NCBI GenBank assembly: GCA_902729315.2
Contig: LR746264.1
Location: 10,447,878 to 10,511,877 of the forward strand
DNA length: 64,000 nucleotides
Direction: 5' to 3'
Source: Spirodela intermedia
Lineage: Eukaryota > Streptophyta > Magnoliopsida > Alismatales > Araceae
Shown: positions 47,701-63,544 of the stretch, one piece after another
How the letters are laid out: every line of letters starts with the position of its first letter
Numbering within the stretch: position 1 is the first letter of the stretch
Notes under the pieces: model-generated
Database searches by the model: none
The model's input: only the letters and a program-made list of their open reading frames with translations
Told to the model about the DNA's origin: nothing
Position numbers and translations under genes: made by a program

Positions 47701-48900
47701 AGGCGACAGCTTGCGCAGCGAAAAAAGAATGCTTGAAGCATGTCACGAGAGAAACAAGTTCTTGCGGCTGGGCCGATATGGTGAAATAATCCGACACGAA
47801 GGCTAAGATAAAACTGTGTTCATCAATAGTAGTGGCAGGAGAAAAGGAGATATAGCAAGCTAAACAACGTCAAACATCCCATCAAAATCCTTGCGCGCAG
47901 AGAAATCAAATCACCGACAATACTTCCAATTGCATGAACAGTGAGAAAGATTCCGCGAGGTTTTGCTCGTCCGAAAATTTACCGGGCGGAAAACAATAAA
48001 AAAACACCGAACAGACGGAAAATGAAATATCATGACCCTCCAGAGAGAAAACAAGGGCAAAATCAATCAGAGAATGGGAGTGTCCATCTATCAATCACCA
48101 AGTTCAAGGGGAAAGAAAGAAACAGGAGAAAAACAACTGAAAATCACTGGGCACATGTCGCAGACCTCTTCCAGCATGGACACGAGCCTCGTCTTCATTC
48201 TCCGCTGCTCACCACTGATCGAGCCGTCCAGGTTCCTGTCCACCTCACCAACGCTCTCTGTCGCAAAATCCAACGGCTCTGCCTCGTCTCCGTTGTCACC
48301 AGCCAGTCCTCCTGCACCCCCACCGCCGCAGACCTCCTCGAGCATCTGCTGTGCCGGCCTGAGGAACCTGGAACCCTTGAGTATCGTGGCGTAGCCGGTG
48401 AAAGGCCCGGCCGGGACGGGCTCCATCCTCACCGGCCCACCCCCTAGGGAGGCTGTACCGATCAAGTGGTCCTGGTGGGGGTGATGCGAAGGAGAGGCGA
48501 CGGAGGAAGAGAGAGACAAGGATACGCCATGGGTTTGCTGATGGTGGACGCCGCCGTCGAAGAGAGAGTGGTGGTCAAGGACGTTGAAAGCGGAGCCCGT
48601 GCCGTATTCGTATGCGACGGAGGGGCTGCTGCCAGCGTTCAGCATGTGGTAGGAAGAGGAGCAAGGGAACGTGAAAGAGGTTGCTGTCGATGGCTGGTAG
48701 TGAAAGAACGACGGGGGAGAAGCGGTAGACGTGTGTGGGTGCAACGGTGGTGAGTCGTTGGCATTGGGATAGCGGAGCTTTTCCCTCCTACACTGCTGTG
48801 GAACGTGATAGAATGGCAGGCAGACGCCTCCTGCTGTGGCGACTCCGTCGACCATCACTTGCTGGTGCTGCCCTTCTCCTCCTGGATAACTCTCCGACAT
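44752..48900 (-). CDS. BEL1-like homeodomain (TALE) transcription factor, 4 exons
   Basis: Minus-strand exons 48166-48900, 45853-46223, 45491-45551 and 44752-45297 join in frame to 570 residues. The SKY motif is [20 protein letters not shown] (168-187). The BELL domain starts [15 protein letters not shown] at 246 and includes [10 protein letters not shown]. The homeodomain (about 347-407) has the TALE PYP insertion and WFINAR recognition helix. A VSLTLGL ZIBEL-type motif lies near the C-terminus. From family knowledge, BEL1-like proteins dimerise with KNOX proteins through SKY/BELL and control meristem, leaf and inflorescence development in the nucleus. The N-terminus is His/Ser/Pro-rich. Intron 1 (46224-48165, 1.9 kb) is large and may carry regulatory sequence. 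The long GC-rich leader upstream has short open frames. The subgroup cannot be fixed from sequence alone. Confidence 0.95.
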
Positions 48901-49300
48901 GGGTTCCGCTTTTGTGCTCCCCTCCCTCCTTCCTGAGAGCTAGATACTAGAAACTCCTCCCGATTCACCCAGAGGAGAAGAGAGATTAGGCTTGTGGTGT
49001 GAGCGTGACAAACGAAGAGAGGTGGATAGAGAGGGGGGAGAAGAGGATCATGATGTACGCTGACGCCAACAGAGGACAGAGATGGGGATGAAGGGAGTCT
49101 CGGGAGGGCCGAGAGAATGAGGGAGGCGGCTGAGTGGTGGGGGCAGAGATAGCTGTGCCGCCAAGCGAGAGGGGGCGCCGGGTGGGCTGCATGGCGGGCG
49201 GGTTGCGGCTCCCTCAACCGGGAAACCGGATGTACCCAGTTGTTTTCGCTGCTTGTGCGGTGACGCGATCCTGTGTCACTTAGGAAAGTTACCGTCTTCT
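48901..49300 (-). promoter_or_regulatory. Leader/promoter-proximal region of the BEL1-like gene
   Basis: This GA-rich stretch (CT-rich on the coding strand) precedes the minus-strand ATG. A 120-codon minus-strand frame overlaps it (48855-49217), but its composition is low-complexity Pro/Ser/Leu, so it is more likely leader sequence than protein. Upstream ATGs in it could affect translation. Confidence 0.35.
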
Positions 49301-51734
49301 CTGATTTTCGAAGTTCGCTTGTTTCAGGGGCCTTGCGAGTCGAACATTTACGAGCTTACGCTTACCATCGGTGGCCATATCCAGGCCGGTTCTTCCCCTT
49401 CGAAGGAGGAGGCTGGTCATCGGTAGCTTTTCTCGGCAGCAAATTCCTTTAATTATTGGCCGACGGAACAGAAACGATTGTTTGGAGTCCGAGTGGTCAC
49501 CGCTGTTGTTTTGCTGACGCACCTGGAATCTAGTGGACGGGAGAGAGAGAGAGAGAGCCCGACTTTAAACGATGCATCATCTCTCTCTAACAAACATCCC
49601 ATGAAAGCAACTTATCATAGAAGAATTCTAGCTTCAAGTAGCCGTGTATATCTGAGTAAATTCCCTCTGCATGAGGATTCAATATGATCGGCTCGCAGGA
49701 ATCCGATCTCCAGAAGACAGCAGCTTAGTTAATCCGTTTCGGACCCCGAGCCCCGAATTAGGAAAAGACGGATAAACCCACGAAGAAAACTCACAAAATT
49801 AGTGTTAAAAAGATAATTCCCACTAAGAATGGCCCTGTAATTAATGTTCTGTGAATTCCCCAGCGAGAGAGAAAGAACCGGGTTTGGATAAGATAGAGGC
49901 GTTATTTTTCAATAAAAGCCCGATATTATTTACCCTCTATATCTTATGATGGGTCATCCCAGAGTAGCAGTGTGTACTACGCGAATTCGCTTCTAATTTA
50001 CACTCGCTACTTCGTTTTAGTAGTTCTACGATTGAAGTGCTGGAAACATTGACGGAGATTCATGGAGACGGAACTAGGAAGTTCCCTTGGTATGGTCGGT
50101 CAACGTATCGTGATTTAGAGAGAGAAAGGTCCCAGGGAATTAAGACTGCAGTACGATTGATTGGAGCTGACAAATGGGGGGGAAGGAGAGAGATGTTGGA
50201 CGCAACAAGGGAATAATTGAGATGGATAGGTTTCTGGATTCCAAATCTATGAAAAATACGTAAACTCGTCCCATTCAATTAGCTTGTACTGACCCATGTA
50301 TGCGAGACAGTAGGCTGCAGGTCTGGACCGTAGGATTACGCTAATCAACCCTCACGAACGCTGCACGTGTCGGGGTCTGACGTCCCCCAAAAGACGTATA
50401 CCCAGATGTAGAGAGAGAGGATAGGTGGGGAGAGAGTTTTGTGTTGCAGGGGGTGGCCATCAAAGCAGGTGACGTCGGCTTTTCCCAACCTGGGGTTTGG
50501 GTCGTCCTTCCCTGGCCCGTCCACCGCTAGAGAGGGAGAGAGGGGGAGAAAGAGAGAGAGAGAGAGGGAAAAAGAGGGAGAGAGAGAGAGACTGCACCTC
50601 TCAAGGTCGGAATAAATAATATGAGAGTTGATAGAGAAGAGAAGCCTGCCTCGGTGGTGCAGAGAGGCGTACGGCCGCCCTACCGCCGGATCTTTTGCTT
50701 GAGGGGGCGCCCGGAGTTTTCGTCGATCCAGGAAAGCCGGGAGGGTCGCCGGTCGGCCTCATCATATGTCCTCGAGAAGGAGCGAAGACGGAGGGGGATG
50801 CCCAGATAAAGCTGCTCCTACTGCTGATACTCTTCGTCTACATCTTAATGGTGATGGGATAATTAATTATATAACGGACGACGAACAGTAATGACTCAGA
50901 GGCTTCCTGACGACCAACCCCAGAGACGGAGATGTCGTGTTCTTCATCAACTTTCTTCCCCAGGGCGAGCGCAGATGACGTATATTAACGGCGGATCAGG
51001 GTACGAACAGAGTAGGGTTTCGGGAGGCTCGGCAACGAGGTTAAACAAAGGCGGAGGTTTGGACGGCCAACCAGCCACATGCACAAAGCGGGGGCTTCAC
51101 AGCTGTGCCAATGAATGCGATCCGATGGGGACCCACTATCCCCGCCGCCCATCCTTCCACGATACATGCAAGAATCACCTTGAAGACCTACTCGTCTGTT
51201 TTCGCTGTTCACTACTGTGCGGCGCATCATCAACAGGCTCCGTCCCGATTGTGGCTCCCCACTGTATAAATCTTTTCTCTCACGAGAAAGTTACAGAGGG
51301 AGAGAGAGAGAGAGAGAGCTGTATGGGCAAGCCGAAATCTATGAAACGAGGGTAGAAACGCCGCCGCAGGGTCTCGCAAGTAAGAGGTACCAAAAACAGT
51401 GTTCTTGAGGAGGATCTCACGATGAGACGTGGGCGCCAGTGGCAGAGTGGAGGATATTTTCGGCTAAGTGTGCGAGGCTAAAACCTGCGCCTCTAGGGCA
51501 ATAAGGAAGTTTTCACGCAGATCATGTAACGGCGGCCTCCTTCAGGTGGAGAAGGATGGTAAGTCTTCGGAAAGCTAGACAGTGAAATGACTGTCGACTT
51601 GACTGAGTGGACCAAGACACTGGACTGCTGTCAGCTGCGAGGTAATATATAAATAGATGGTTTATTCGACCGAATTATTTAAACTCGATTCCACAAGGTG
51701 CTCATGCGGGACGCCGTCTTGGCGGCTCCGCAAT
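49301..51734. other. Intergenic, GA-rich, no supported gene
   Basis: (GA)n tracts occur at about 49539-49556, 50411-50428, 50530-50591 and 51298-51318. The reading frames found (50621-50809, 50891-51355 plus) are short, have no recognisable domains and show no splice context. A more distal BEL1-like promoter probably occupies the first part. Confidence 0.4.
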
Positions 51735-52265
51735 CTAGACACTAGAACTGAGATCTATCTGAGAGACTTCTAGTTCTGCTTTCTGGCTGGACCCGATATC
51801 ACCACTGCAACTATCTTCTGTTTCCATTCCACTGAAGAACTCGTCTCTTGCAGAAAACTCTACTCGTATTGGCGTGGTTATCTGTGCGGCTGTTGGCACG
51901 TGCCTAATTGCTTTCCATTGCTCTCTAACTTTGGGCACAATTGGTGCTAAATCGTCGTCATTGTAGAGCAGAGAACCTGCCTTTTTGGAAGTGGCAGGGG
52001 ATCCTACACATGCCCTTTCGGGGAATAAGTTCTCCTGGTCAGGATGAGGAACAAGTCGCTGCTCCGCATCCGCACCATTGTCCTCTCGGCCGGACCAAAA
52101 TTTCTGCCGGAAAGAGGCAATGATCAACGGAAGGGACGTCGGCCTTCGCCGGTTCTTTGCATCTATCAGTAGTGCGGTTACTACGTCGAAGAAGGTCAGG
52201 GTGGCGAGCAGAATAAAGCACGGCTTACGGCGACGGGGACTCTGAGCGGACGAGGATGGGTGCAA
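51735..52265 (-). CDS. Uncharacterised 176-codon open reading frame, doubtful
   Basis: An uninterrupted minus-strand frame begins MHPSSSAQSPRRRKPCFILL and contains one hydrophobic stretch (about residues 15-34), then a polar Ser/Asp/Glu-rich remainder. I recognise no family. Base composition is near that of surrounding DNA, and no TATA box or splice evidence decides for or against it. It may be chance. Its length in otherwise gene-poor DNA is the only support. Confidence 0.2.
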   Translation of the reverse strand: MHPSSSAQSPRRRKPCFILLATLTFFDVVTALLIDAKNRRRPTSLPLIIASFRQKFWSGREDNGADAEQRLVPHPDQENLFPERACVGSPATSKKAGSLLYNDDDLAPIVPKVREQWKAIRHVPTAAQITTPIRVEFSARDEFFSGMETEDSCSGDIGSSQKAELEVSQIDLSSSV

Positions 52266-54322
52266 TCGTCGCTACATCCTTCTCGGATTGGCAGACCCGG
52301 TTAAAGGGTCATTAGAGTTGACTTACGACGGTATTAAACTTTCTTCTTCACTTTTAGACTCCTGAATTACCGTGAGAATGCTGACGTGAGATAATGAAAA
52401 GTCAAGAGGGTGATGAACATGGAGGTAGGGACTACTACCTCCCGGTTGATAACCAGAGAGTCGTACCTTCTTCCCATGACTCGAGGTAACGAAAACTCAG
52501 GGAGTAACAAGTCTCGGGGTGCTTAAAAGCTCGACGTAGCATCTGAACCTGACCTCCGAGTCGATCGATCCAAACGCAGACAAGGTTAGTGATCTAGAAC
52601 CGGTCGTAGCCAAAACTTAGCAAACTTATCGGGCCCTTTTCTCCGAAGATACCCGCTTTCGGACAGTCGATCTAGCAATCGAAGAAGATACTGCGTAAAA
52701 CGCAGGGAAGATAAGAGACCTCCCTCTCCTAGCATCCTGCTCCAACGTTAATTGACACTCCCTATCCGAAATGCTCATCGCATTCCCATCTATGTGAACT
52801 CGCTTATTCCAAAATGGGAAATAATTACTGCATGTATTGCGGACGGTAAGGACCGAGGGATGCTCGGTGTTCTCAGCCTGAGAAGGTTACAGAGAAAAAA
52901 CGAGAACGGGGGAGGGGAGGGGCAAACCCATCAGACGCGGAGGCGTATCGCACGTGCAATACGGTCAAGGGACACACTCACGTGGGAACCCCGTGGATGG
53001 TTGTTGACGGTGGAGGCGGGGCCCTGTGGGGGTGACGACGCTGCGCATGTGCCGTGGCGGGCTTCGGGGGAGCCTGTGGAGCACCACCTTCTCCACGCAG
53101 GCGGCCCAGCTGCCGGCGGGGCCTTCGCGTTTTCCTCTCCGAGCTCCGCCACCAGCCGCCGTCGAAGACTCTTCTGCTCTCCTTCCTCAGCTCGCCAGCC
53201 GTCAACGTCACTATTATTTTCCACCACGAAGAGTGACATCACTTCGTGCACTACGCACGTTATTACAGAAGATCAACTTCTTGTCGGTTGATCTCTCCCT
53301 TTCCCGCCGTACCTCTCTCTCTCTCTATCTAGCTTCTCGACCAGGCCATTGATAGCGTGAATGGCCAAGGGCCATCTGGGACTTTCTACGGCCATTCATC
53401 TCCCTCTGTCGCGTCAGGCCATCCCACACTAGGGTATTTGTTTATCTCCAAGAACGCCGTCAATCGATGGCTTAAAACCTCACGCGAGTTGACGGCAGGC
53501 CCCACGAAAGGCTTAGCTTTCAGTAGTTGAGGGTTCTAATCATCCTATATACTCACAGTACCTGCATAATTGCGTATAATACGGCGATCTTCTCGACCCA
53601 CCGATTATTTTACATGAAAATAGATCCCCCACTACCCATGCTCGCGCGTGATCTAAGGCGGGCGGTGTATGCGACATGAACTAGTTCAAAGGTCCACGCC
53701 TCGCGACGCCGTCTGGCAATGTCTGACGGAAGAGGGGTTGACCCATCCCAGATCACAGCTTAATCAGATCGTTCTTTCATACATGCTGTGATGCGTGGAA
53801 TCGCGCGTGAGGATCAATGATTTCCAAGTAAAAATGGAATACCCGAATAATACAACAGTGCCCCCTTCTCCGAATTAGTTCCTTTAATACTCATTTTTCT
53901 ACGAAAAAACTTATTTATCGCATGGTTTCTCCGACTTCCAATTGATATGATAGTTTATATATTTATAGATTATTTTCTTTAAGGCGTGGAGAAAATACTC
54001 CAAAAGTTGCAAATTATTTTTGCGTCGTTACGGAGTTGGGTCCCTGTTATTGATTCGACCCAGCAGTGCGAGCCCAAATATAACTGGGCCATGCCGTTAT
54101 TGTGCCCATTAGCATTACAATGGCTGTTGGAGCGTGAGACGATGATATCAGTAGCCCGATGGTTTTATTAAAAACCAGACGTTCTCATGCCGTCTGAAGG
54201 GGGAAGATCTTCCTCCTTACAACAAAACAAGACAAAAAACACAGAAGAAAACGCCGTAGAAGGGACGGAGGCACTTCTACCAGGACAAGAGACGGAGGGC
54301 CGACAATTCCGGCGGCCGAGCT
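52266..54322. other. Intergenic, no supported gene
   Basis: Overlapping frames on both strands at 52930-53350 lie in a GC-rich patch and look accidental. The stretch 53850-53990 is AT-rich. Nothing else could be assigned. Confidence 0.35.
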
Positions 54323-54553
54323 CTATTCCGAGACGGCGGGAGGGTTCACCTCGTGGAGCCCCCGGCCGGTGTTTGCCGGCTTGCACCCGTCGCGGCAGGC
54401 GTCGAAGCACTCCTTGTAGTTTGTATACTGGAGCTGCAGGCACTGCGGCATGCAGACTTGCATGCAGGTCTTCGCCTCCGCCGGGTCAAAGCTGACCGAC
54501 GCCGCCACCAGAACCACGGTCAAGAGAGAGGCGGCGAATTTCGCGAGAGCCAT
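54323..54553 (-). CDS. Small secreted cysteine-rich peptide, thionin-like
   Basis: A single-exon 76-codon frame starts MALAKFAASLLTVVLVAASV, a good signal peptide probably cleaved near Ala-27. The mature part has six cysteines in two mirrored triplets: CMQVCMPQC, then about ten residues later CFDACRDGC, a C-x3-C-x3-C pattern repeated. This fits plant thionin-like or helical-hairpin secreted peptides, generally regarded as defence or signalling peptides, but the exact family is uncertain. The tail (PANTGRGLHEVNPPAVSE) is polar. A TATATAAG box on the minus strand at about 54659-54666 lies about 110 bases before the ATG, supporting a real promoter. A 23-base homopolymer lies in the leader. Confidence 0.8.
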   Translation of the reverse strand: MALAKFAASLLTVVLVAASVSFDPAEAKTCMQVCMPQCLQLQYTNYKECFDACRDGCKPANTGRGLHEVNPPAVSE

Positions 54554-54578
54554 ATTTCTTGCTTCAGAAGGGGAGGAA

Positions 54579-54601
54579 GGGGGGGGGGGGGGGGGGGGGG
54601 G
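54579..54601. repeat. Homopolymer of 23 G (23 C on the transcribed strand)
   Basis: The run lies between the TATA box and the ATG of the thionin-like gene, ending 25 bases before the start codon. Its length may vary through polymerase slippage or assembly error. Confidence 0.95.
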
Positions 54602-54658
54602 TCTCTTCTACTACTGTTGATGGACGGGTTGAATGAACCTCACCCACCACCGGTCGAG

Positions 54659-54668
54659 CTTATATAAT
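54659..54668 (-). promoter_or_regulatory. TATA box of the thionin-like gene
   Basis: The minus strand reads GATTATATAAGC about 110 bases upstream of the ATG. Distance and sequence fit a plant core promoter. Confidence 0.65.
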
Positions 54669-55072
54669 CGGTCGGCAACGACCGGTCAACGCCTACAAAT
54701 TGCCATCTTTAGCATCTGAGAGCTCCGAGAGCCTCTCGCTGCCATTAACAGCTTGAGTGCCTATTAGAAGGGGGAGGAAGCGGAACCCCTAATCGGCCGT
54801 TGACCGTTTAAAAGTCAGCACACAAGCTTAAATCGGCCCATGTATCCGGGGAGAGAATGTAGACCAATAAGGGAGCAGAAAGAAGTCTAAAATTGATGAC
54901 GTGAAATGCCCAATAGAGTAGGGAGTAGGTTGTCCGCTCAAACAAACCGGATTAAATCTCCTATAATGGAACCGAAAATAAATGTAGTCACGGGTTCACA
55001 TCTCAACTGGCAAAATCTTAAACTAGAAGAGGGTTGCTCCGATAGATACACCACCATCCATGGAGGGGCGTC

Positions 55073-57471
55073 TCACTGCTCCCCCGGCATGCTCTTAATG
55101 ATGTCGGAGTCACCTGAGGAAACAACAAACGGTCTCATTGAGCACCGGCGTTTACACAGAAGTCAACCGTCAAAATGAGCAGATCTGATGGATATGGTGG
55201 TCCGTGGAGCTCACCTGGATCGATGATGCTCAGGCAGCAGACTCTGTAGTACTTGCCGCACGCCGTTCCCAGGTCAACGTTGTCTGTGAGAAGCCCACGC
55301 GTTGAAACAGTCAGCTGAATTACACGGAAGATCTTTTTCAAAGCATAACTACTAGCGCTTTCATTGGATTGTGGTCTCAATGAATAAGTCAAACACGAGG
55401 TTGTGTAACAAAAAACATAATTAAAATAGTAATGTTGCACATCCCTACGAAGCAGTTCCCTCCCCAAAATTTCATGAATACGTATAATAAAATGGGCCAT
55501 GTCCTCCCTGTCCCCCGGTCTCCCATGAACTGATTCACAGGGTTCAGTCTAGAGCCCACATAACACAAAAAAATTCAAAGCACTGCCTAGGTTAGAGCAT
55601 GAGCATGTTCTTATAAAATCCAGAACATTCCACTAAATCTGGTTTTCCGTACAAAATTTAACACTAAAACAGGTTACGAATCGATGAATACACATTCTGT
55701 ATGTAAGTATTGAACCATGTAGACACAAAAGATAACTTATGGGATCTTACATGACGAGAATGTAAGTGTTAAATACGTCGCCATTGACCTAGTAGAACTT
55801 AATAAATGGAGCGACTGTGATAGAAATTGCATCTACACAGAAGCCAAAAACTTCAATTATTATGTTCCAAAGTTACTTCATGAATTTTTTTAACATGTGG
55901 GCATTGCAAAGAAAGGAATGATGTAAATACAACCAAGAAAATGAAGAAGAATGGCTATAATGAACATGTAACCAAAAGCCAAAAGCTTCAGAGGCAAAAA
56001 AAGACAAAACTTTTAATGGAATATCATCAGAATATAATATCATTTAGCATAGCAGCAATTCAAAACTCTAGCCAGAGGAATGCCTACTTACTTCCATTGA
56101 AATGATGAACTCCAACCTTCGCCAACATTGCGTAGTACTCAATCTCTGACTTCCGAAGGGGAGGGCAATTGTTTGCGATGATAATCAGCTTAGCTGCAGG
56201 AAATGGTCATCAATTAGCTCACAAACTTGAAAGAAGAATAATCTATACATACCTTCTAACCATATGGAACGAGATACATTAGCATGTTGGCGCCGTTCGC
56301 CGTTCATTAAACATCAGCTCGAAAGGAATTAATTAAAATGACAGTAAATGTGATGCTTATGATATCAGTAACAATTTGGAGAGAAAAAAACGACGATATC
56401 TTTTGTAACTTATGATTATCTGGTCGCTTATTAGTGTTTTAAACGGAAAAACCTGCTTAGGAAAGTTAAACGTATAATGAGGTATTTAAGGTACGCTCTC
56501 AAACACTTTCACACAAAGTACACTCTTCTGGAAATGTGAACTTAGGCATTAAGTTAGATAAAACTCATAATCGAACATTGAGAAGCAACAGACAATCGAA
56601 TCATAATGTCTCACTCTCAGTGTTTCCCCGCGAAACTTTAGGAAAAAAATCGAGAGGAGAAAGAAATAGTGACTCTTTTCTAAGGAACTGGATTCATCTC
56701 TAGGACACGGTTCATCAGTTCAAAGAAACAAACTTCAGTCCCAAGTAATTGAGGAAACCTCACCTCATAAATCTTAAGTATTCAACAAATACAAGATAGA
56801 ATAAATGTCTTTAAATCTAGAAAAACACCCAAATTGAATTAAATTGGATGGTGGTGTGCATTCGAAAAGATGCGGGGCTGCAAAATTATCGACGACATCG
56901 GTTATTCATCACGAGGCATTGGAACTGTACATCAATGAAATACAAATCGTATAGTTGGTCAACGTCGAACGTCTAGCAAAGACGAAAAATTTCTATTCAT
57001 AAGCTCACGATGTGATCCCAAAAATCGACTAGCGACCATCCTTGAGTATCCATTCCCAGGAAAAGTAATGAAACATAAAAAGTACCTAAAAAAGAATACC
57101 GATTCCTAACAAGACAGGGCCACGCCAAAGGATTGTTGCGGAGTGATCAGACTGAAGACATATCGCTGGTGGAGAGAGTCGATAGGGATGGTAACAAGAA
57201 CCCTTACCCTTGGAGCTCCGCAGCGTCCTCAGGACGGTCTTGTATCCAAGAGTGTACTTGCCACTCTTCATCACAAGAGCGAGCCGGTTGTTAATGCTCT
57301 CATGGGTCTTCTTCTGCTCAGAGAAGGAAGCAAACGTTGCGAATCAGAACGACATACGGGAGACCACTGGGAATAAATCTAGCGGAAAAGGAGTTTAGCG
57401 AAGGCATGCGCCAGGCGATAGATCCATTCATCTGGGAAGAGAAATCGAACCGTCTTCTTCGTCGAAACCAT
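55073..57471 (-). CDS. RPL30: 60S ribosomal protein eL30, 5 exons
   Basis: Minus-strand exons 57451-57471, 57313... down to 57208, 56092-56193, 55215-55283 and 55073-55113 join in frame to 112 residues, the normal plant length. The first exon encodes only MVSTKKT. The rest reads [21 protein letters not shown], then the RNA-binding core including [39 protein letters not shown], and the end [11 protein letters not shown]. eL30 is a large-subunit protein of the L7Ae-like fold that binds kink-turn RNA. The very short first exon with a large first intron is typical for plant ribosomal protein genes. A telo-box lies 86 bases upstream, and the promoter faces that of RPN11. The leader carries a (GGTGGC)n-type repeat. 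Confidence 0.96.
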
Positions 57472-57530
57472 GGTGGCGGCGGTGGCGGTGGCGGTGGCGG
57501 TGGCGGTGGCAGTGGCGACGGCGGCGGCAA
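57472..57530. repeat. GGTGGC hexanucleotide repeat in the eL30 leader
   Basis: About 55 bases immediately upstream of the eL30 ATG consist of GGTGGC/GGCGGC units on the plus strand (CCGCCA on the transcribed strand). The plus-strand polyglycine frame through it is not a gene. Confidence 0.9.
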
Positions 57531-57555
57531 GGCCCTAGAGTTCAGCGGAAGGCGA

Positions 57556-57564
57556 AAACCCTAA
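57556..57564. promoter_or_regulatory. Telo-box (AAACCCTAA) of the eL30 promoter
   Basis: AAACCCTAA on the plus strand lies 86 bases upstream of the eL30 start codon. Telo-boxes combined with TGGGCC elements are the known signature of plant ribosomal-protein gene promoters. Confidence 0.7.
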
Positions 57565-57885
57565 GAGCGTGAGGAGTACTTCTTGCATCAGCCGAAGGGC
57601 AAAATAAAAGGGCAGCGAGGGACATCCAAGCCGTTCAGATGGATCGCAGGGTCATGATAAGAGTGTGAAACTTATCACAAAGCTCTCCTTCTTATATTAA
57701 ATTATCATATTACCCTAAAAGATTGACTATTTATTATATCCACCGTAGAAGACACCTACTTCAAGCATCGTGCCTCTTGGGATATTAGTCTTTTTTTAGG
57801 TTTTTTTAATTAACGGGAGCTTGTAAAGAATTATTTTATTATTATCTATCTTGGAAAACATATCGGGCCTTCCCCTCACTTTATG

Positions 57886-58320
57886 ACATTCGGCCCACAG
57901 TGGCCCAATGATGGCATTGCTAAGTGGGTGTTTACGGGGAGACAAGTCATCAAACTCTACCTACGCGTCCTGCCCAGCAGGGACCTTATTGCGAAGCCAA
58001 GGCCCAAAATAATTTGGCTCTGTTGAGCTCCAGACTTCTATGGCCCATTAACAACTAGGATTGTGACTTTAATCGCATAGGAGTGTGCATGGAGATAAAT
58101 GGACCGTATGTGGTCCATAACCACATCGAACATGGGCCTCTTTAGCGCTTATTGGGCCATATTTGGATCTCTTTACAACGTAGTGGAGATGGGGCCCAAG
58201 CCAGATACAGATGGCCGATTTATAGTGAGACACGTGTGCTGGACTTTGCTGCCTCGCCCATGCTTGGGTCAGAAGAAAGGGAACCGTTGCGGTCCTCGAC
58301 GGTATATATTTAGGAGAGGA
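57886..58320. promoter_or_regulatory. Shared eL30/RPN11 promoter with about seven site II elements and an RPN11 TATA box
   Basis: GGCCCA or TGGGCC elements occur near 57893, 57901, 58001, 58040, 58132, 58154 and 58191, in both orientations. A TATA-like GGTATATATTTAGG lies at about 58300-58313, about 90 bases before the RPN11 ATG. The next genes on either side diverge from here, so the cluster is placed to serve both. Confidence 0.6.
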
Positions 58321-58396
58321 GAGAGAAAATTAGACAGAGTGGCGTGAAGACTCCCAAGTCGAGAGGAGAGAGAGAGAGAGTGGGGAAGGGGGAGCT

Positions 58397-62824
<4,428 letters not shown>

Positions 62825-63544
62825 AAGAACGAATATACAGGGGGAACTCGGGGATCCAACAGCTCGCAGCCGAGCCCACCTCTGGCTTCCTTCTTCCCCG
62901 TCTGAGCACTGACTGATGAACCTTCTCCATATTCTTTTCCATTTCTGGCAAACCTTTGAACCACCAAAACGGGTAGCTTTTAAGTTCTTTCCTACCCTAC
63001 CCTTCCCTGACTGAAGGACTTATGGTCCATGGGAGTACTATGGTACCGCTCAGTGCGGCCCGGGCCCACCAATCTGGGTCCGAGTTCGGGCTTCCCCGGG
63101 ACTAACTTGTGAGCTATATATACATATTTAGAGAGAGATATGATGGAAGAGAGAGAGAGAGAGAGAGGTTGGAAAGATAAGACGGGTTTTGAAGACTCAT
63201 CCGATTTACCCCAAAATTTTTGGTGAAATTTGAATAAATAATGCCTAAAAAAACGCTCAAAATGTAGAAATTTAATGAATCGGGACGGTTTCTTGATTTG
63301 AATGTACCAAAAATATGCCGAAGAGTCTGTTATTAATAAGCCCGATTTTACAGATAGTTTCAGATATGCGTGAGGTCGTAGCTGTCGTCACGCCCTGCCA
63401 CTTTCACTAGTTTTGACTCGGATAATTGACCATGAGGGAGGGAGGGAGAGAGAGAGAGAGAGGGTCTATCCTCCTGCCTGGGTATGTGCATGAACAACAA
63501 CGAGGAAGAAGAAAAGAAAGAGAGATCCATCATCATTATTCGTC
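62825..63544. other. Convergent intergenic region after RPN11
   Basis: This contains the RPN11 3' untranslated region, (GA)n at about 63147-63167 and 63440-63460, and the 3' untranslated region of the following minus-strand gene. No other gene was seen. Confidence 0.5.

Noticed and set aside
52752-53352. Overlapping frames on both strands in a GC-rich patch
   Set aside because: No domain, signal or splice context; composition alone explains the open frames.
57337-57564. Plus-strand frame with polyglycine
   Set aside because: It lies antisense to eL30 exons 1-2 and its leader repeat.
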